Shown piece after piece: positions 11,494 through 24,755 of a stretch of 64,000 nt of DNA. The notes under the pieces were generated by a model, which did no database searches, was not told where the DNA came from, and saw only the letters and a program-made list of their open reading frames with translations. Source of the stretch: Todiramphus chloris collaris (taxonomy: Eukaryota > Chordata > Aves > Coraciiformes > Alcedinidae); assembly GCA_025345505.1 (NCBI GenBank), contig JANVCC010000040.1, positions 10,570,023 through 10,634,022 on the forward strand, written 5' to 3'. Made by a program: the position numbers and the translations under genes. Position 1 is the stretch's first letter, and each line of letters begins with the position of its first letter.

Positions 11494-14400
11494 GTAAGCT
11501 GCCTCCAAATGACTGCATCAAAGTTTTGGGATTTAGCTCTCATGCATACCATGTACAGCAAGTAGGAAAACTGCATCAGGTTATGGATTTAACCTTATGG
11601 ACAGAAAAAAACCACCCCAAACCAAAACTGTTTCCAGGCTGTGACCTTGATTAGTCAGTTCTCCTGGCTGCTGTATGTTGGTGTGACACCACTGGTTTCA
11701 GAGCTGTTCTTTTCCAGTTAAGAATATGACCATATGATCTGACAATGATTACTTCCTACCATCTGCTAAATGTCTGTATTTCTACCTATTAACATGCTGA
11801 AAATCACAGTATTTTCCACTTGGTAGGGTGCTGAGAATGCACTGGTATTTGCCAGCACGCCATCACAAGAGCTCAGAAACAAATATTTTGCACTTTCATT
11901 TCCCACTGCCAGACTAGCAGGTACCTGCCACGTCAGGCTTTCTCCTGCCTCAACTGATGACTTGTGCTGAACGACCACTACTGTGTAAGGCCACTTCTTC
12001 CTCCTTTTCTTGGTACATTCACCACCCATGATTGTTCCAAAGAGCCTGAGAATCCATTTCTCAACTTGACGAGGGAAGATGGCTTACACTGCTTCCCAGA
12101 GGTCCTCTGACCCCACCCCAGGGGCCCACGTGTGCACAGGGGCCAGGGACCACTCACATTGTGATTGACAGACCAAGCCAGATGACGTACGGAGAGTGAC
12201 AGCTTTGGTGAGAAGAATATCCATCCCCAGAGCTCATGGACTCATCACTGTCACCAATACCTCCCCCCTTAAACTTCTATTTTTAGACTTCAACCTCTTA
12301 CACTGCAAGCGTATTCTTCCACGTACCATCACATTTTATTTCATAACGAGGTTCTGCTTTTTATGGCATCTTTGTTGATTTCTGCCCTGTAAGTTACCTG
12401 AGAGGCATGGTGGGCATTCTGGGGACACTTCATCTCTTGGAGGAATCACAGGAATCACTATGTAAACATCAAGTCCTTTATTTTACAAGGCCTAAAAGCA
12501 AGTTACATCATAATTTTATCACTACAGAAAACTTATAAAGGCGGAAGGACAGGATTGAACCAGATCTCAAGAAATAATATTTTTAACCAAAAAGTCAAAA
12601 CAGCTAAGTGGTGTTTTACTTCTGCTCTGTGTCCTCGTTGATATAATTTACTGAGTTATTTAAAATAGTTCACCATAAAATTCTGCATTAATCTCCTAAC
12701 CTTGCTGTTCTCCAAAGGATTATACAATTCATTATTATGGCTATTGAAACCAATCCTGTAGATGCATAATTTCAAAAGAACTGCATAATAGTATAGCTGT
12801 GAATATAAGGAGTTATGCAAGATGAAGTAATGAGGTCAACAAAGTGTCATGCTTCAAGGAGCACATTAGAGGGGTCAGGAAGGAATTATACTGTGTACAG
12901 CTTTGCCAACCTGGCTACGCTTTGTTTCTCCGAGACAAAAACCACTGTCTTCTGTGGGAGAAGAGGTGAGAGTGTGCTGCTCCCACATTCAGCTGAGGAG
13001 GCAGCACACAGGAAGGACAAAAGTTCCCCAGCTTGTGAGCTCCATTGTTAGGAAAAGCTGAATTATGGAAATATATTAAACTCTACTTGAATTTTTTATC
13101 CTCCCCCTGCCCATCATCCCCCACCCCCCAGGCAGTTGCTGCAAGTCATCCCCCTAAATATTGCTAGATATCATCTACGGTCTTCTGACACTGACACTTC
13201 CCAGCTCTGTGCTTGGGAACAGTAAAATAACAAGGAGGAATCAAGTGCTGGGGAAGTGTCCTGCCAGACCGCCCTTGCACCTAGGAGGCCGCAGCTGCGT
13301 CCAGGTGGGCAGCCTTGTTTACATAGATACCCTTTTAAATTAATATTTACATACACTTATAACACACACAATTCCATGTAACCTGCCTTTCCCCCGCCCC
13401 AGCTGTAACTATGACCTTATACAATCCTTGGCTGAGAATGTCAGGACGTGGTATTTTTGTGAATACTTTTAAGGCTTCAAAAAAACCTGATACCTTGTCA
13501 AAGTTGTCTTTCTTGGAGGAAACACCTACACAGGAAATTATTTTAGCACAGATAATAAGTGACAGAGAGGACAGGGAGCCAAATCACATGTTTATCTGCA
13601 GACTCACTCCCCAGCCAGCCTACCTGTCACAAAGGGTATTAAGTTAGCTCTGGTTCTTTCAAGTGCTACCTAAACTTGAAGGATTTGTGGAATAATCACA
13701 ACAGCCCTGTTGCGACCCTGTCCCGCTGGGCTAGAACAGATGTTGAAATGATAAAGGCTTTCCATGAAAGACTATTAAAATAGACTTTGCTTCAAAAATA
13801 AAATTGCCTAACAATCAGGCATCTTTATGGAACAAAATTATTATCTCTTTCTTCCACTAAGGAAAAAGCAAGAATGCCAACACAGAAAAACAGGTAGGAA
13901 AGTAAAAACACACACAAAAAGGTCAAAACTCAGCTGCTTATGTTTGGTCATATATGGACCTTCTTTGAAAAATGCGTTTTGGGAGGAGAAAGGAAGGAGA
14001 GAGAAGCAGCTGCATTTTTCTGAACTGCTCTATAAAAACGAGGAAACTATTTCTGCACACCGAAGAGCCCCTCCAGCTCTCAGCGCTGCTGCTCCCCTTC
14101 CACGTGACCCCCATGCCACAGTTTGCTGAACCAGAGCCGTTCCTCGGGACAACGTTCACGCGGAGATGCAACCCCCTTTGCAGAGCTACGGAGTGCAGAC
14201 AGCAGGCTTCACCTTCCTCTCGCACACAAACCTGCGGCCGCACGCCCCGGGACTCAGGCAGAGCCACGCTGGGGAAGGGCAGCACCTCACACCCGCCACA
14301 ATCCAGCCCGCTGGGGTCACTCAGGTACACGAGAGGTTAACCTCAGCCCAACGGATACTGTTTATATTCTGCCAGCAGAAACTCAGCCCTACCATTACAC

Positions 14401-17023
14401 AGTTACCATTTTTGGTTTGGCTGCTTTTTGTGGGTTGTCCCTAAACTCACCTCAAGCCAGGCAAGCACTTAACATCATTATGTCAGGCAGCAATATTTTA
14501 TGGTGATATATTTTAGGAAAAGAAACACAAGTTTTAAACATTTACTGGGCAGAAGCAAAAAGAGCATGTGGTTCCAGCCCTGACAGAAGGGTAAATCACA
14601 CGAGACATCACCCAGGCTCGCAGCCACATGCCAGCTGCTGCAGACTGAATGCCTCCGGGTACCGTTAGTGCGGGAGGATCGCTCTCACACACTGTGCAGC
14701 TCAGCATCGAGAGCCCCAGCACAGCCTCTCACCAGCGGTCCCTGCCCTTACCCACGCAGGAAATGCTGCTTAGAAGGTCTTTCCCTAACTGTTGTTTGGT
14801 GGGTGATCCTCGCTAATTTAATCTAATTTTCCGTTCTGCTTCAGATGCGAGTACAAAAATACAGTGCAGTCTCTTGATGGGCACAGAGTAGGAGCTCATC
14901 AGTCCCTGTATTAAATAACAGTAATATTAAGGTAAAGAAAAAGTTGTTGGTTTTTTTTTTTTAAAAAGTCACCTGGGCATTTAAGAGATGGTGTTTCAAC
15001 AGCTTTAGAATCTTTAGATCTTTTAGAAACATCGTTAAAAGACTTTTTTTTTTTTCCTTGCAATTTGAAACTTCAAAAAGAATGTAACAGCAGCAGTAAA
15101 ATAAAGATTTTGATACCAATAAGACACTCACCTTCATGGATGTAGAATTTAAACTGCCAGACTTTTGGAACATTTATGATACAAACATAGTCAGTCAGTA
15201 ATAATTGTGTCCCTTAAGACACCTACTAATTCGTTTTATTGCCTTTTTGTTTTTGTCCTCTTTCATTTTCTGAAATATAATCATAGTTCAGTGACTTCAT
15301 CTGCAAAGAATCCAGCAACAAAGCTTTTGCTGTAATGATGTACAGCAAATGAATCACAATTCCTTAATCACTCTGTTCCCTTTATTGTTGCCTCATTTGA
15401 ATTCACGGATTCCTAAAAAAGTTCAATTATATTTGCAATTTGTTCACAAAAAATACACAGATAAATAACTGAAAACATAATGGTCCCTATACTTCCTGAA
15501 AAGTAAAGAAAAAAAATATTATAAGTTACTGGAAAAATACAGAGGATGTTTTCAGACATCAAAGCTTTCTGCATCCTCAGAGGAAGAAGAAATGGCCCTC
15601 AAGTACGACATGTGGGTTTCTTCTGCCATGTGATGCTACACAGCGTGCAAAATCAACCTCCCCCACTGGAGTAAGACCAAAGGTGCCATTACAAAAGAAT
15701 TGTAAGATGAGATGAGAATTACAGTAGGCTTTTTTTATTCCCAAGAAAGAGCTGATAATGGCTAACAATATACTCCACAGCAAGAGGAATCAAGATGCTG
15801 GGAGCAGAACTGCCGCAAGAGCAGCCAGGCACACACAGCTGCAGGGCCTCCTTACTGGCTGAAGAATCATCTTGAAAGCAATTTCTTACTATTTGCATGG
15901 AAGGAAACACTTGTATAGGCTTTTTTCTTTCGGTTTGGGTTTTTTTCCTTCATTCTTATTTTCTCCTACTGTCAGAATAACACAAAGGGTAATGAAATTC
16001 CCCTGTGCTGTACCTCAGAAACTGCCTTTTCTCTTGAAGGACACACTTAGGCCTGATAGCTTTGATCATTCTTGTGAATGTCTTTGGTTTAGACCGTGTC
16101 CCACAGTATTCTCATGAGATCCCAGGATAAAAGGTCAGTCTGTCATACCCTCCCTCAAGAGACGGCTTTCAAGCATTTCTAATGGATCTAATATCCCAGG
16201 GACTTTTGGAAGTGAGCAGAGACGCAGCTCCCTGTCCCACGCCAAAGCAAATTGCTCAAAAGAGGGGCTGAACAGGCTCAGGATGACCTGCAAAACCTGT
16301 TAAAGGTTTGAGGAGTGAAAGCCTGGTTCTAGAGCACAAGCAAATGCCACAGAGCAAAACCCCTCAATGTGCTCAGAAGATAAAAGAGACAAACTGGCAT
16401 GTACCTATCCTCCTTTGAGATAGTCATCTTCAATTTCAGCTAGTCCATTTTCATATTTTGAGTTTCCAGTCCACATCCCATAAGTAATTTGCACATAAAA
16501 ACTGTTCAAACAGATGTTGTTCCGTGTGATCAGAGCACACAAATGCTGTTTGTGCATATAAATTGCATTTTCCTATCCCCAGAAAATTGACACACTAAAA
16601 GGAAATTGATTTATCACCAGGCAAGTCAAGAGGCATCAAGAATAAATATTTAATCATGCGACCAACTTGAAAAAACAAAGGGATCTTACAAAGTTTATCA
16701 CACGAAAAAGAATTCTTACCTAAACTAGGCCCATTTTACTTACATCGGTTGCTAATACTCATTTTCTACATTGAGATCACCTGAAAATTTGGCTAAGAAG
16801 CTAAGGCTATATCCCGATCCTATCGACACACTCATAAATGCACTGACACCAACGGAGTCAGTCTAGATTTTCACCCAGGAATGGTGATTTTGACCCATAC
16901 TTGTATCAGTTTTGTTGGAAGTCCCACCTCAGAGAGGTCATCTCTCTCACTGAATTACCCATTTCTTTTTCATGGAATAGTGTAAAATCCCACTAGTCCA
17001 AACTTCTGGGTATTCTTTTCCAG

Positions 17024-17107
17024 TTGGGAAAGAAAGATACTTTACACATATTGATATAATTATTTCCCATGGGCTCAATGCAAATCCAAACCTTTCATTT
17101 ATGGAAG
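17024..17107 (+). other. Candidate 84-bp phase 1-1 exon (unproven)
   Basis: The acceptor (TATTCTTTTCCAG) and donor (GAAG/gtaagg) are both reasonable. Only one of the three frames is open across the 84 bases, beginning GKERYFTHIDIIISHG. It would fit the end phase of the 11403-11493 candidate. The peptide is not recognised and chance remains the leading explanation. Confidence 0.08.
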
Positions 17108-20100
17108 GTAAGGAAAAGTTGCACTTCCAAAGCGACCACCCCAGATTTAATTTTGCAGAGGCAATTAGTTTTAAACTTGAGAACAAGATAATTTAATTCT
17201 TCTCCTAAGAGACAGCAATGCTCTTCCAAATATATGAACAGGCACTTAGATGTTACATGTACACTAGAAAAACAGTAACTAATGAATAATAATTTTCAGT
17301 TTGCTCTCATTTTTCCCATGGCTTTGGGTTTCAGCCACATGGGGTTGGGTCTGAGGCCAGAGGCAAAGCAGCAGAAACTGGGCTGTGCTGAAGCTACAAA
17401 TGCTGTCCAGTTTCTCGTTCTACAAACCCATCAGCACCACCAGTCTCCTGCAGCTTGACACAGAACCAGAATTCAAAGCTGTAAACCAGATCTTGGGACA
17501 CTTTTGCACAAAATGCTCAAATTTGTAACTAAATCTTTGTTACATTCCTGACAAGAAGGTAGGATGATAGACAAGCTTCCAAGCAAAAGGTAAGTTGGAA
17601 TAGTTAAAAGAAGAGCAGAAAGGATCTGCGAGAGCCATATCTGCTGCCCAAGAAGCTTCAAACTGATGGCAAAAGTAGCTTAATACTGACTGAGGAGATA
17701 CAGGAGTCAGTCCCAGCCCCGCACAGCAGCAGCGATTTCAGGTTCAGTGCTGACCACCCCGCTTCACAAACTGTAGAAGGTTTGCCAGCCCCACAGGCTG
17801 AGCCCTTCTGCAATATAATTTTGTTTGCAAAGCAAAGTCATTTGCCATTGACAATATCAATGTCACATTCAAATACATCTTGAGTGTTATGAAATGGTGT
17901 TTTGCCCAAGATTAATCTGGGTAATTAAACCCAAATCTCTCATCAACCCCTTGCCATTCCTCAGCCCCTTGGCGACACTGCCCCAGATCCTGACTCGACA
18001 CTAGTGCTCAGACTGACTTGATTGGAAGAAAAAGTTTCTGCCAAAAAGTAAAACCAAACAAATAAATAAAATGATACTCATGGAACCAGATGGTAACTGT
18101 CCATCTTTTTCTTATTTCTCAGGGAATGTTTTCCTTCTGCCTTTTCCTCATCTATTGCAGAATCCACTGAGCACCTTACTCTTCAGATTGCATTCAATTC
18201 CCAGAGGGTGGATAAGCATTCAGAATAGCTTCAGATGTCAGCAACAATTTAAATATAACCTGCACACTTAGGTGACCAGCAGACCTGTAGATATATAAGA
18301 ATCCATTTTGAGAGTCTAATTGTATAAAACTGGTTTCAAATGCCCTACCAAATCTGATATTAGGATACCAAAAGGATGATTCAAACACAAGAGTAACTCT
18401 TTTTACATGCATGAGTATCCAGTCAGGTGTATAGGATTATTCTAAAGTCTGATTATATTAAAAAAGTTAAGTCTTCTATAGTAACAAGATAAAAGCTCAG
18501 AAATTTAACAACTTAGTGGTTTCTTGGTGTGAAATTTCAGTGAAAATATTTAATACACAGGGTATTTTTCAAAACTGAATCGATTATAAGAGGACCTGCA
18601 AAAAGAAGAGCTGTTCTTTTCTGTATAGGATTATTTTTGTGACAACATGCATATTTTTTCCCAACTGTGTAAATTAAAGGTGTTTCACTTAAAGACTACA
18701 GATTCACAATAACAAACCCAAATAGTGTGAACCTTTGCAGCGTCACCTTCTCGTGTGCAAGATTCTGTGGTTTGTTGTGCACAGAAAGTGCATGTACAGA
18801 CATGCAGAAAGCCTGTTAACCCCTGAAGAGGTTTAAAACCCCTTGTATCCCTGGTCCAGCACATCTACCCTAAGGACCTCAACACAAGGAATATAGCAGC
18901 AGAGTGACACCATTTCACTGTGATTTCTGTAATTCCACGTAGATTTCAAAGAGTTATTATTTTAAATTACCCATTTGTCATTTAAGCCCCAAATACTGCT
19001 AATAGCAGATTATACTTAAAATTGCTCTAACAGGCCTAACTCCCACATAGTGAACATTGCAACACAGAATGGAACCCGGGGGGAATTTGTTTCCCAGGTA
19101 GAAAAGTTTAGACTGAGAAGCTGTGCAAAGAAAGAGAATAACTAATACGTTGTACGTGGAATAACATTTGCTGCCAACAGAATTCTACTTAAGGAGTAGC
19201 CTAACAGAATGAGGTAGGGAATGAATTTATATCAATTTCTACTGTGGCATGGCTCTTTTTTTCTCGGCTGATTATTCACTGGCAGTGTAGAAATTGAGGG
19301 CACCAGGATAAGCAGCACCAAAAAAAGGAAAAAACCAGACAATTTCCTAACTGTCCTGGGACCTTACTACTACACCACTTTTAAACCATTCCTGAAGGTT
19401 TTCATCTTCAACCTTGCTTTTACAATGTGAGGTTAGAGCATTACTACAATTTACCTTCCCTTTTCTGCTACTGTGCCTCACACGCTTGTAAATAAACACA
19501 TACCTTCTGATCTCCCAGCGGCCTCTGTCACTTCCTGCCTTCTGCTTCAATTCCATGACCTCTAACACTTCTATGACTCTACATGTTTCTTTTAGCACAT
19601 AAAAATTATACTTTTTGCAAGATTCTTCATAAAATCTTAGGATAGAAATCTGGTTGTAGAAAAGTGACCCTGAACAAGTCTACTTACATTAGTCTTCTCT
19701 ATCCAAAACTACCTCATTAAGAATTATTTCTATCAGCCCTTTATTTCACCCCAGAAAAATGCCATTTCTAAAAATGCTACGAAGATAACAGCAAACCTGT
19801 TCATAGTTATTATACGCTATACAATATGTAGAAAGTCACCTACCTTACATTGTTCTTACACTGCAAACAGCTGCTAGAACTTTCTAATTCTCGACCCCCA
19901 GTTTTACTGGCTGTGCACAGAGCCCTCAGCAAGAACAATTACACTTCTCAGCAATGTTAGTCTCTTATTGCTACTACAAAGGACATTTGTTGTCTCACTC
20001 ATGGGATCCTCACCACCCTTGCCTCCACCATCCCGCTTATTCCTCTATTTATCTGTCTATTAATTTTCCAGCCTCCAGTGTCCCTTCTGTGGCACAGGCA

Positions 20101-20975
20101 CTGCCACTCGGGGCAGCCCAGACAGGCTGTCTTTCCAGGAGCCCTGCTTGACACATTGGATGTCAACTCTCAGGCAGCCTGTACTCTGACAAATCAATAC
20201 TTTTAATTCTTGAATGGCCAAGCCGTCATTAAGCACGCGACCCATAGTGTTTCCTGTGAGGGAATTCTAGGGGTATCTGCTCAGCTCAGTTGCCAGCATA
20301 ACATCTCCAAGCCCAAGCAAAGGCCACCCAGGATAAACCATATTCGAGACCGAGTAAAGCGAAAATAAACACAGCTAAAGAAACCTGTCTGAGTCTGCCC
20401 CGAGCACAGGGCCATGGTACCTATCCGTGATCCTGCTTGTACAGGCATGTGATTCACTGGAGGATCTGCAGAAGTTGGGCTCAACATTTTAAAGTTGTTC
20501 ACTTTCCTGGAGGCATTCACATGAAGCAGCTCAGGGCAGAGTTCAGAGATACTGCCATGAACTCAGGGTCTAACTTCCATGCATTATAGAAGAAATATGT
20601 CTATTTTCACTACATATTTATTCTCTCTCTTGACATTTTTTTTTATTGTCTTTGAAAGGAAGATAAGGGTAGCCACTTGAATGCTCGATTTTCCATGATT
20701 TCCTAGATGATACTTCAACCAAAAATGCCATCCCTGGACTTCGCCCCAAGCTAAAATGAACTATTAAATTTCCTCTTCCGTTGATGAATCAAGTTAAACT
20801 TATGCTTTTGCAGATTTTAAAAGGTAGAACATCAAAGAGGAATGTTCCTTTTCTGTTTGTGAAAACATTAGTTTTCCTCACATCTTTACCAGATACTACA
20901 ATAATTTAAAGCACATACTGGTATAGCACTTTAGCCGGGACTGGCACAGATGGAGTGAAACGTTTCAATATCATT

Positions 20976-21025
20976 TACAACAAAGTAGTATTACCAGTAT
21001 TACAACAAAGTAGTATTATCAGAAG
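20976..21025. repeat. 25-bp tandem duplication
   Basis: Two adjacent 25-base units (20976-21000 and 21001-21025) both begin TACAACAAAGTAGTATTA and differ at three positions near their 3' ends. This is a small local duplication by slippage or unequal exchange. The few mismatches suggest it is not very old. No gene overlaps it. Confidence 0.93.
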
Positions 21026-24000
21026 TATTACCTGTCATCCAAGATGTGAACATTGTGACAGTCAAAACCACACAGTTACAAAGAAGTGTTCTTGAACCAT
21101 AAACAAATAATTTCAATTTTAACTCACATATGCATTCACATTTTAGTTTGAACCTTTGGATAGGCTGTTTTAAAAGACACGTGTAATAAAACCTGGAGGC
21201 AAAAAAATGGTTCAGAACTAAATTCAATCAATTTTGGAAGCTTTTGGATTTGAATTTGCTAACATGGCCAGTATAATGAATACCAGTGCATATGAATTGT
21301 ATTGTGGGCTATCGCTAGCCCATACCAAGCTGCAGAAAGAGAGAAGCCACAATCTAGAAGCCTCCTCAGAATTGTCTTCACTGTTGACTAGAGCTCCTTC
21401 TCTTGCTATCCTTTCTATGTAATGATGAGGTCTGTGTTATTGAGAGGAAATATAAGAGTTCTGAGAGAACAAGAGATTTCATCATCTCAAGCAGGATAAA
21501 AGCAGCAGAGACTGCCCAATAGAAGTAAACAAGCTCCACAACACTGACATAAAGCCCATTCTCAGGGTCCTCTCTGTATTTACCACACACCAAGACTAGT
21601 TTGCACTACATCATCTCAAACACAGACATCTCCATTGCCACACTGAACACTAATGCTGCATTTTGTGTTAGATTGATTACTGCAAACTACAGAAATACCC
21701 CAGTGACTGATCATTCCAACCAGAGAGTGTCCCACAGATAAAGGTTTCATGTTTCTGCCAGGAGCACAGATCTGTCATTAGTCACAAACAGACCTTTTCA
21801 ATACAATAAAAATAAACAAATAAATCTACCACTAATAGTCTAGTCACTGCAAAATAAGCCTGCTCATCACTGCTTTCATTTTGGATAAGTTAAGCTCTAA
21901 CAAGGTGCATATTCAAGCAGGCTGGGTTATCACATATCTACACCCTCTCTCTAGACGTATGTCTCTTAAGTTCTCCTAGTTTGGGCTGAAACCACTGAGA
22001 AGGATCCAGCCCTTCCTGTGTGTCCTGCTCTCAAGTTCAAATAAATCAAGTCTGTTACCATCTAGAAAAGTTGAAGCAAGTACCTTAGTAGGCATGAACT
22101 GATAAGTAACTGAAATCAGAACCTGTGTTCCAAAGGGAAGAAGTCAACTCCAAACTGTTCATGGTTGAGCTTTTCAACTTCATCCACTTGAGTGTCTCAG
22201 TGAATGATTATATCCACTACAGCCCAAGGACAAAGAGAGCCCAGCATATCAGAGCAGGTAGCAGCAACATGTGTAACACATGTCGACATTGAAGAGCTGC
22301 CTGATAGCTACATGGCTATGAACACAAACCCTAAAACAACTTCAGGCATGAAAGAGAGCAAATCTTAGGTTGTCATTAGAAATTCATGAAAACCCAAGGT
22401 ATTTCCTCAATGACAGCTTTGTGTGAGTTGGAATAAGGAAGCACCTTCAGCAAACATCCTCCTGTCAGTGTTAAAGCCCTAAGTTAGCAACACCACATTT
22501 GCTCTTTAATTGAAGGTGAGAGTTTATTTCCATTGTCAAAGCTGAAAGAAAAACAAAGCTAAGCAAGCAAGTTACAAAAGAAAGACTGTTAAAGTCTTTT
22601 TGCTCTTAATTACTGAGGATTTCAAAGCCAAAGGGAATTTTGCCTTCATGTTTTACCCAGAAATTTGCTGCAATTTACAACATCTATTCTCCTTCCTGAC
22701 ACACATCTAAAGGGACAGAGGGAGTTCACAAGGAGACAATAATTCACAGTGGTTGTATTTTAGCACTGTCATGCCCTGGTCTCCCAAGGAAGTCTTTCCT
22801 GGTTTTAGCACAGACTGTGGTTACACCCAGGCATCACATTATAGAAGTAATATTCCTGTAGGTAGCTGCAGTGCTGCTGAACTCCTGTAAGATGTAAATG
22901 AAAAGCTAAGATCTCGGGAAGAGAGACACAAACATTGCTATGCATTGAAACGTTTACTTATTGAGTCAGCCAATGTCTCTGTATCAAATATAATCAGAAA
23001 ACGTTATGCATATGGTGGAGTTCAATGAGCAAGGCTTTACTCCTTCCTGCATTATTAATATGCAATTGCAGGCAGGTAGAGAAGAATTCTTCATATTTCC
23101 TTTCAAAAGTGGGGGTGGGGGGGTGGCATTTTGAAACATGAGACTAGGAGGTACCTGTCCCCATACAGAATATCTTCTGGGCAACCACGAAGAAAGGGCA
23201 TTGAGGCCGCACTGCAGTGGGGGGCAGGGAAGACTGAGTCACCCCCAGCAACCTCCAGCAGCTCCTCACCTCTGCTGAGCTGAGGTGTCACTGCACCTCT
23301 GGGCTTTGTCACAGGGAATTACGGATTTGCAGCCAGGCGTTTTAATCCAAGTTATAAACGTTTACAAAGAAAAAAAAATACATTCTCATCTCATAGATGC
23401 TCAGTAGAGAGCAGTTACAGTTAATTAATGCCCGTGTTCATGTGTTCTCCCGCACCAGATGGCTGGGTGAGCTATTCCAGCACTCTCAAACAGGACGGGT
23501 TTTGGCAAGTCCCGTACGGAGACTGGACACCAGTGGCAGTTTGGCAGCAGCTTGGCACCGCTGTGAACGCTGAATAAAGAACACTGACAGGCTCAGCTGG
23601 GCCTCTGCTCCAGGAAACCTGCTTCTGCCTTCACAAAACAGCTTAGTGAGCATAATAAAAATGCAGATTCAGAGGGGCTTGGACTGAATGTTTATCCGCA
23701 ACATCAGTACATGGAACCTTTTTCCAGTAGAAGCCATTTCCATGGAAATTCCAGCAAGACACCATTACAAATTAATACTCTGAGTTTATATCTAACTACA
23801 ACTCTGAGAAACCGCTTGTCTTCTGTAAATTCCACAGGAAAATGAGACATCCCTTTCACAGATTAAATGGTATATACCAAGATTTATATGAAGCCTTTAA
23901 TATGTTCTTGGTAAAGGTGATGAACATCTGAACTTGGAGATCACATAAAGGTGAAATGGGGTTGAAGATTGAACTGTCAACAAGTAAATGTTCTATAATA

Positions 24001-24677
24001 TTTCTGCAGAAAAGTTAAATCTATGTCAGGGAAAAAAAGGACTATTTATGCAAATAGCTAATGAAGACAGTCAAGAAATATTAAAGATAGAGGAATTTGG
24101 TTCAACAAAGCCACCCATCTTGCAGGTTTCCTGTATGCCTCTACTCAGTCTTGTCTCAGATGTTTTTCTTTTCATCTTTAAACTAAAAACACCTACTTAT
24201 TTCCAATCCTCTGCCACACAGTTATACACACTGCTTTGCATTCAGCAGAGGCCACAGCAGAGTGGGTAGATGAGCTTCCTAGAATTTTTGCATATCCAGA
24301 GTAGGAAAAGGAGTACTGGCATGCACACATGTACGAAAAAAAATTAAAAAAAGTTAATATTCAGGCTGTACAGATTCACGGAACTTCCCGTGAAGGTAGA
24401 GTGACCTAGTCCATTAAATGTAACTGCAGTCAGATCTGGCCTTCACTGAATACGAACAAGTCTGCCCCAGCTGGTATCCAAATATCTGTGAACAGGGCTT
24501 CCATGCTGAAAACTGTACCTTCAAATAGAAAAGCCTCAAACAACAGCCCCTGCAGCAAACCCAACAGGCTGAACTCATTAAGAGGAACCTCTGACTCACA
24601 CAGCAGTAAAAACACAGCATCCTTACACCCAGAGTTGGTTAAATATGTATTGCCTGACAATTTCAGTTCTGGCTTAC

Positions 24678-24755
24678 CATGTCATCCACTAAGAAATCAT
24701 AACTAATGTGTTTATAGCTTATTGTTTTCAGGTACATATGTGGGTTTACAAGAAG
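24678..24755 (-). other. Candidate 78-bp phase 0-0 exon (unproven)
   Basis: Read on the minus strand, ATTTTCCAG gives a fair acceptor and ATG/gtaagc a fair donor. The 26 codons between are open, starting LLVNPHMYLKTISYKH and ending LVDDM. The exon would be symmetrical (phase 0-0) and lies on the strand favoured by the composition skew. The pyrimidine tract is short and no protein family is recognised. Confidence 0.12.

Larger units (their letters stand above)
8879..20975. other. No gene recognised; long AT-rich stretch
   Basis: The stretch is mostly AT-rich with scattered homopolymers: T-runs at 14951-14962 and about 15043-15056, and a C-rich tract at 13100-13130. A GC-rich block at about 14050-14340 is open in three plus frames and one minus frame at once, which reflects composition, not coding. 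Plus-strand candidate exons sit at 11403-11493 and 17024-17107. The minus strand has a consensus donor (AAG/gtgagt) at 15132 that closes a short open segment with a poor acceptor. Nothing else stands out. Confidence 0.6.

Noticed and set aside
13938..14506. Cluster of four overlapping open frames
   Set aside because: Locally GC-rich sequence lowers stop frequency in all registers. No single frame stands out.
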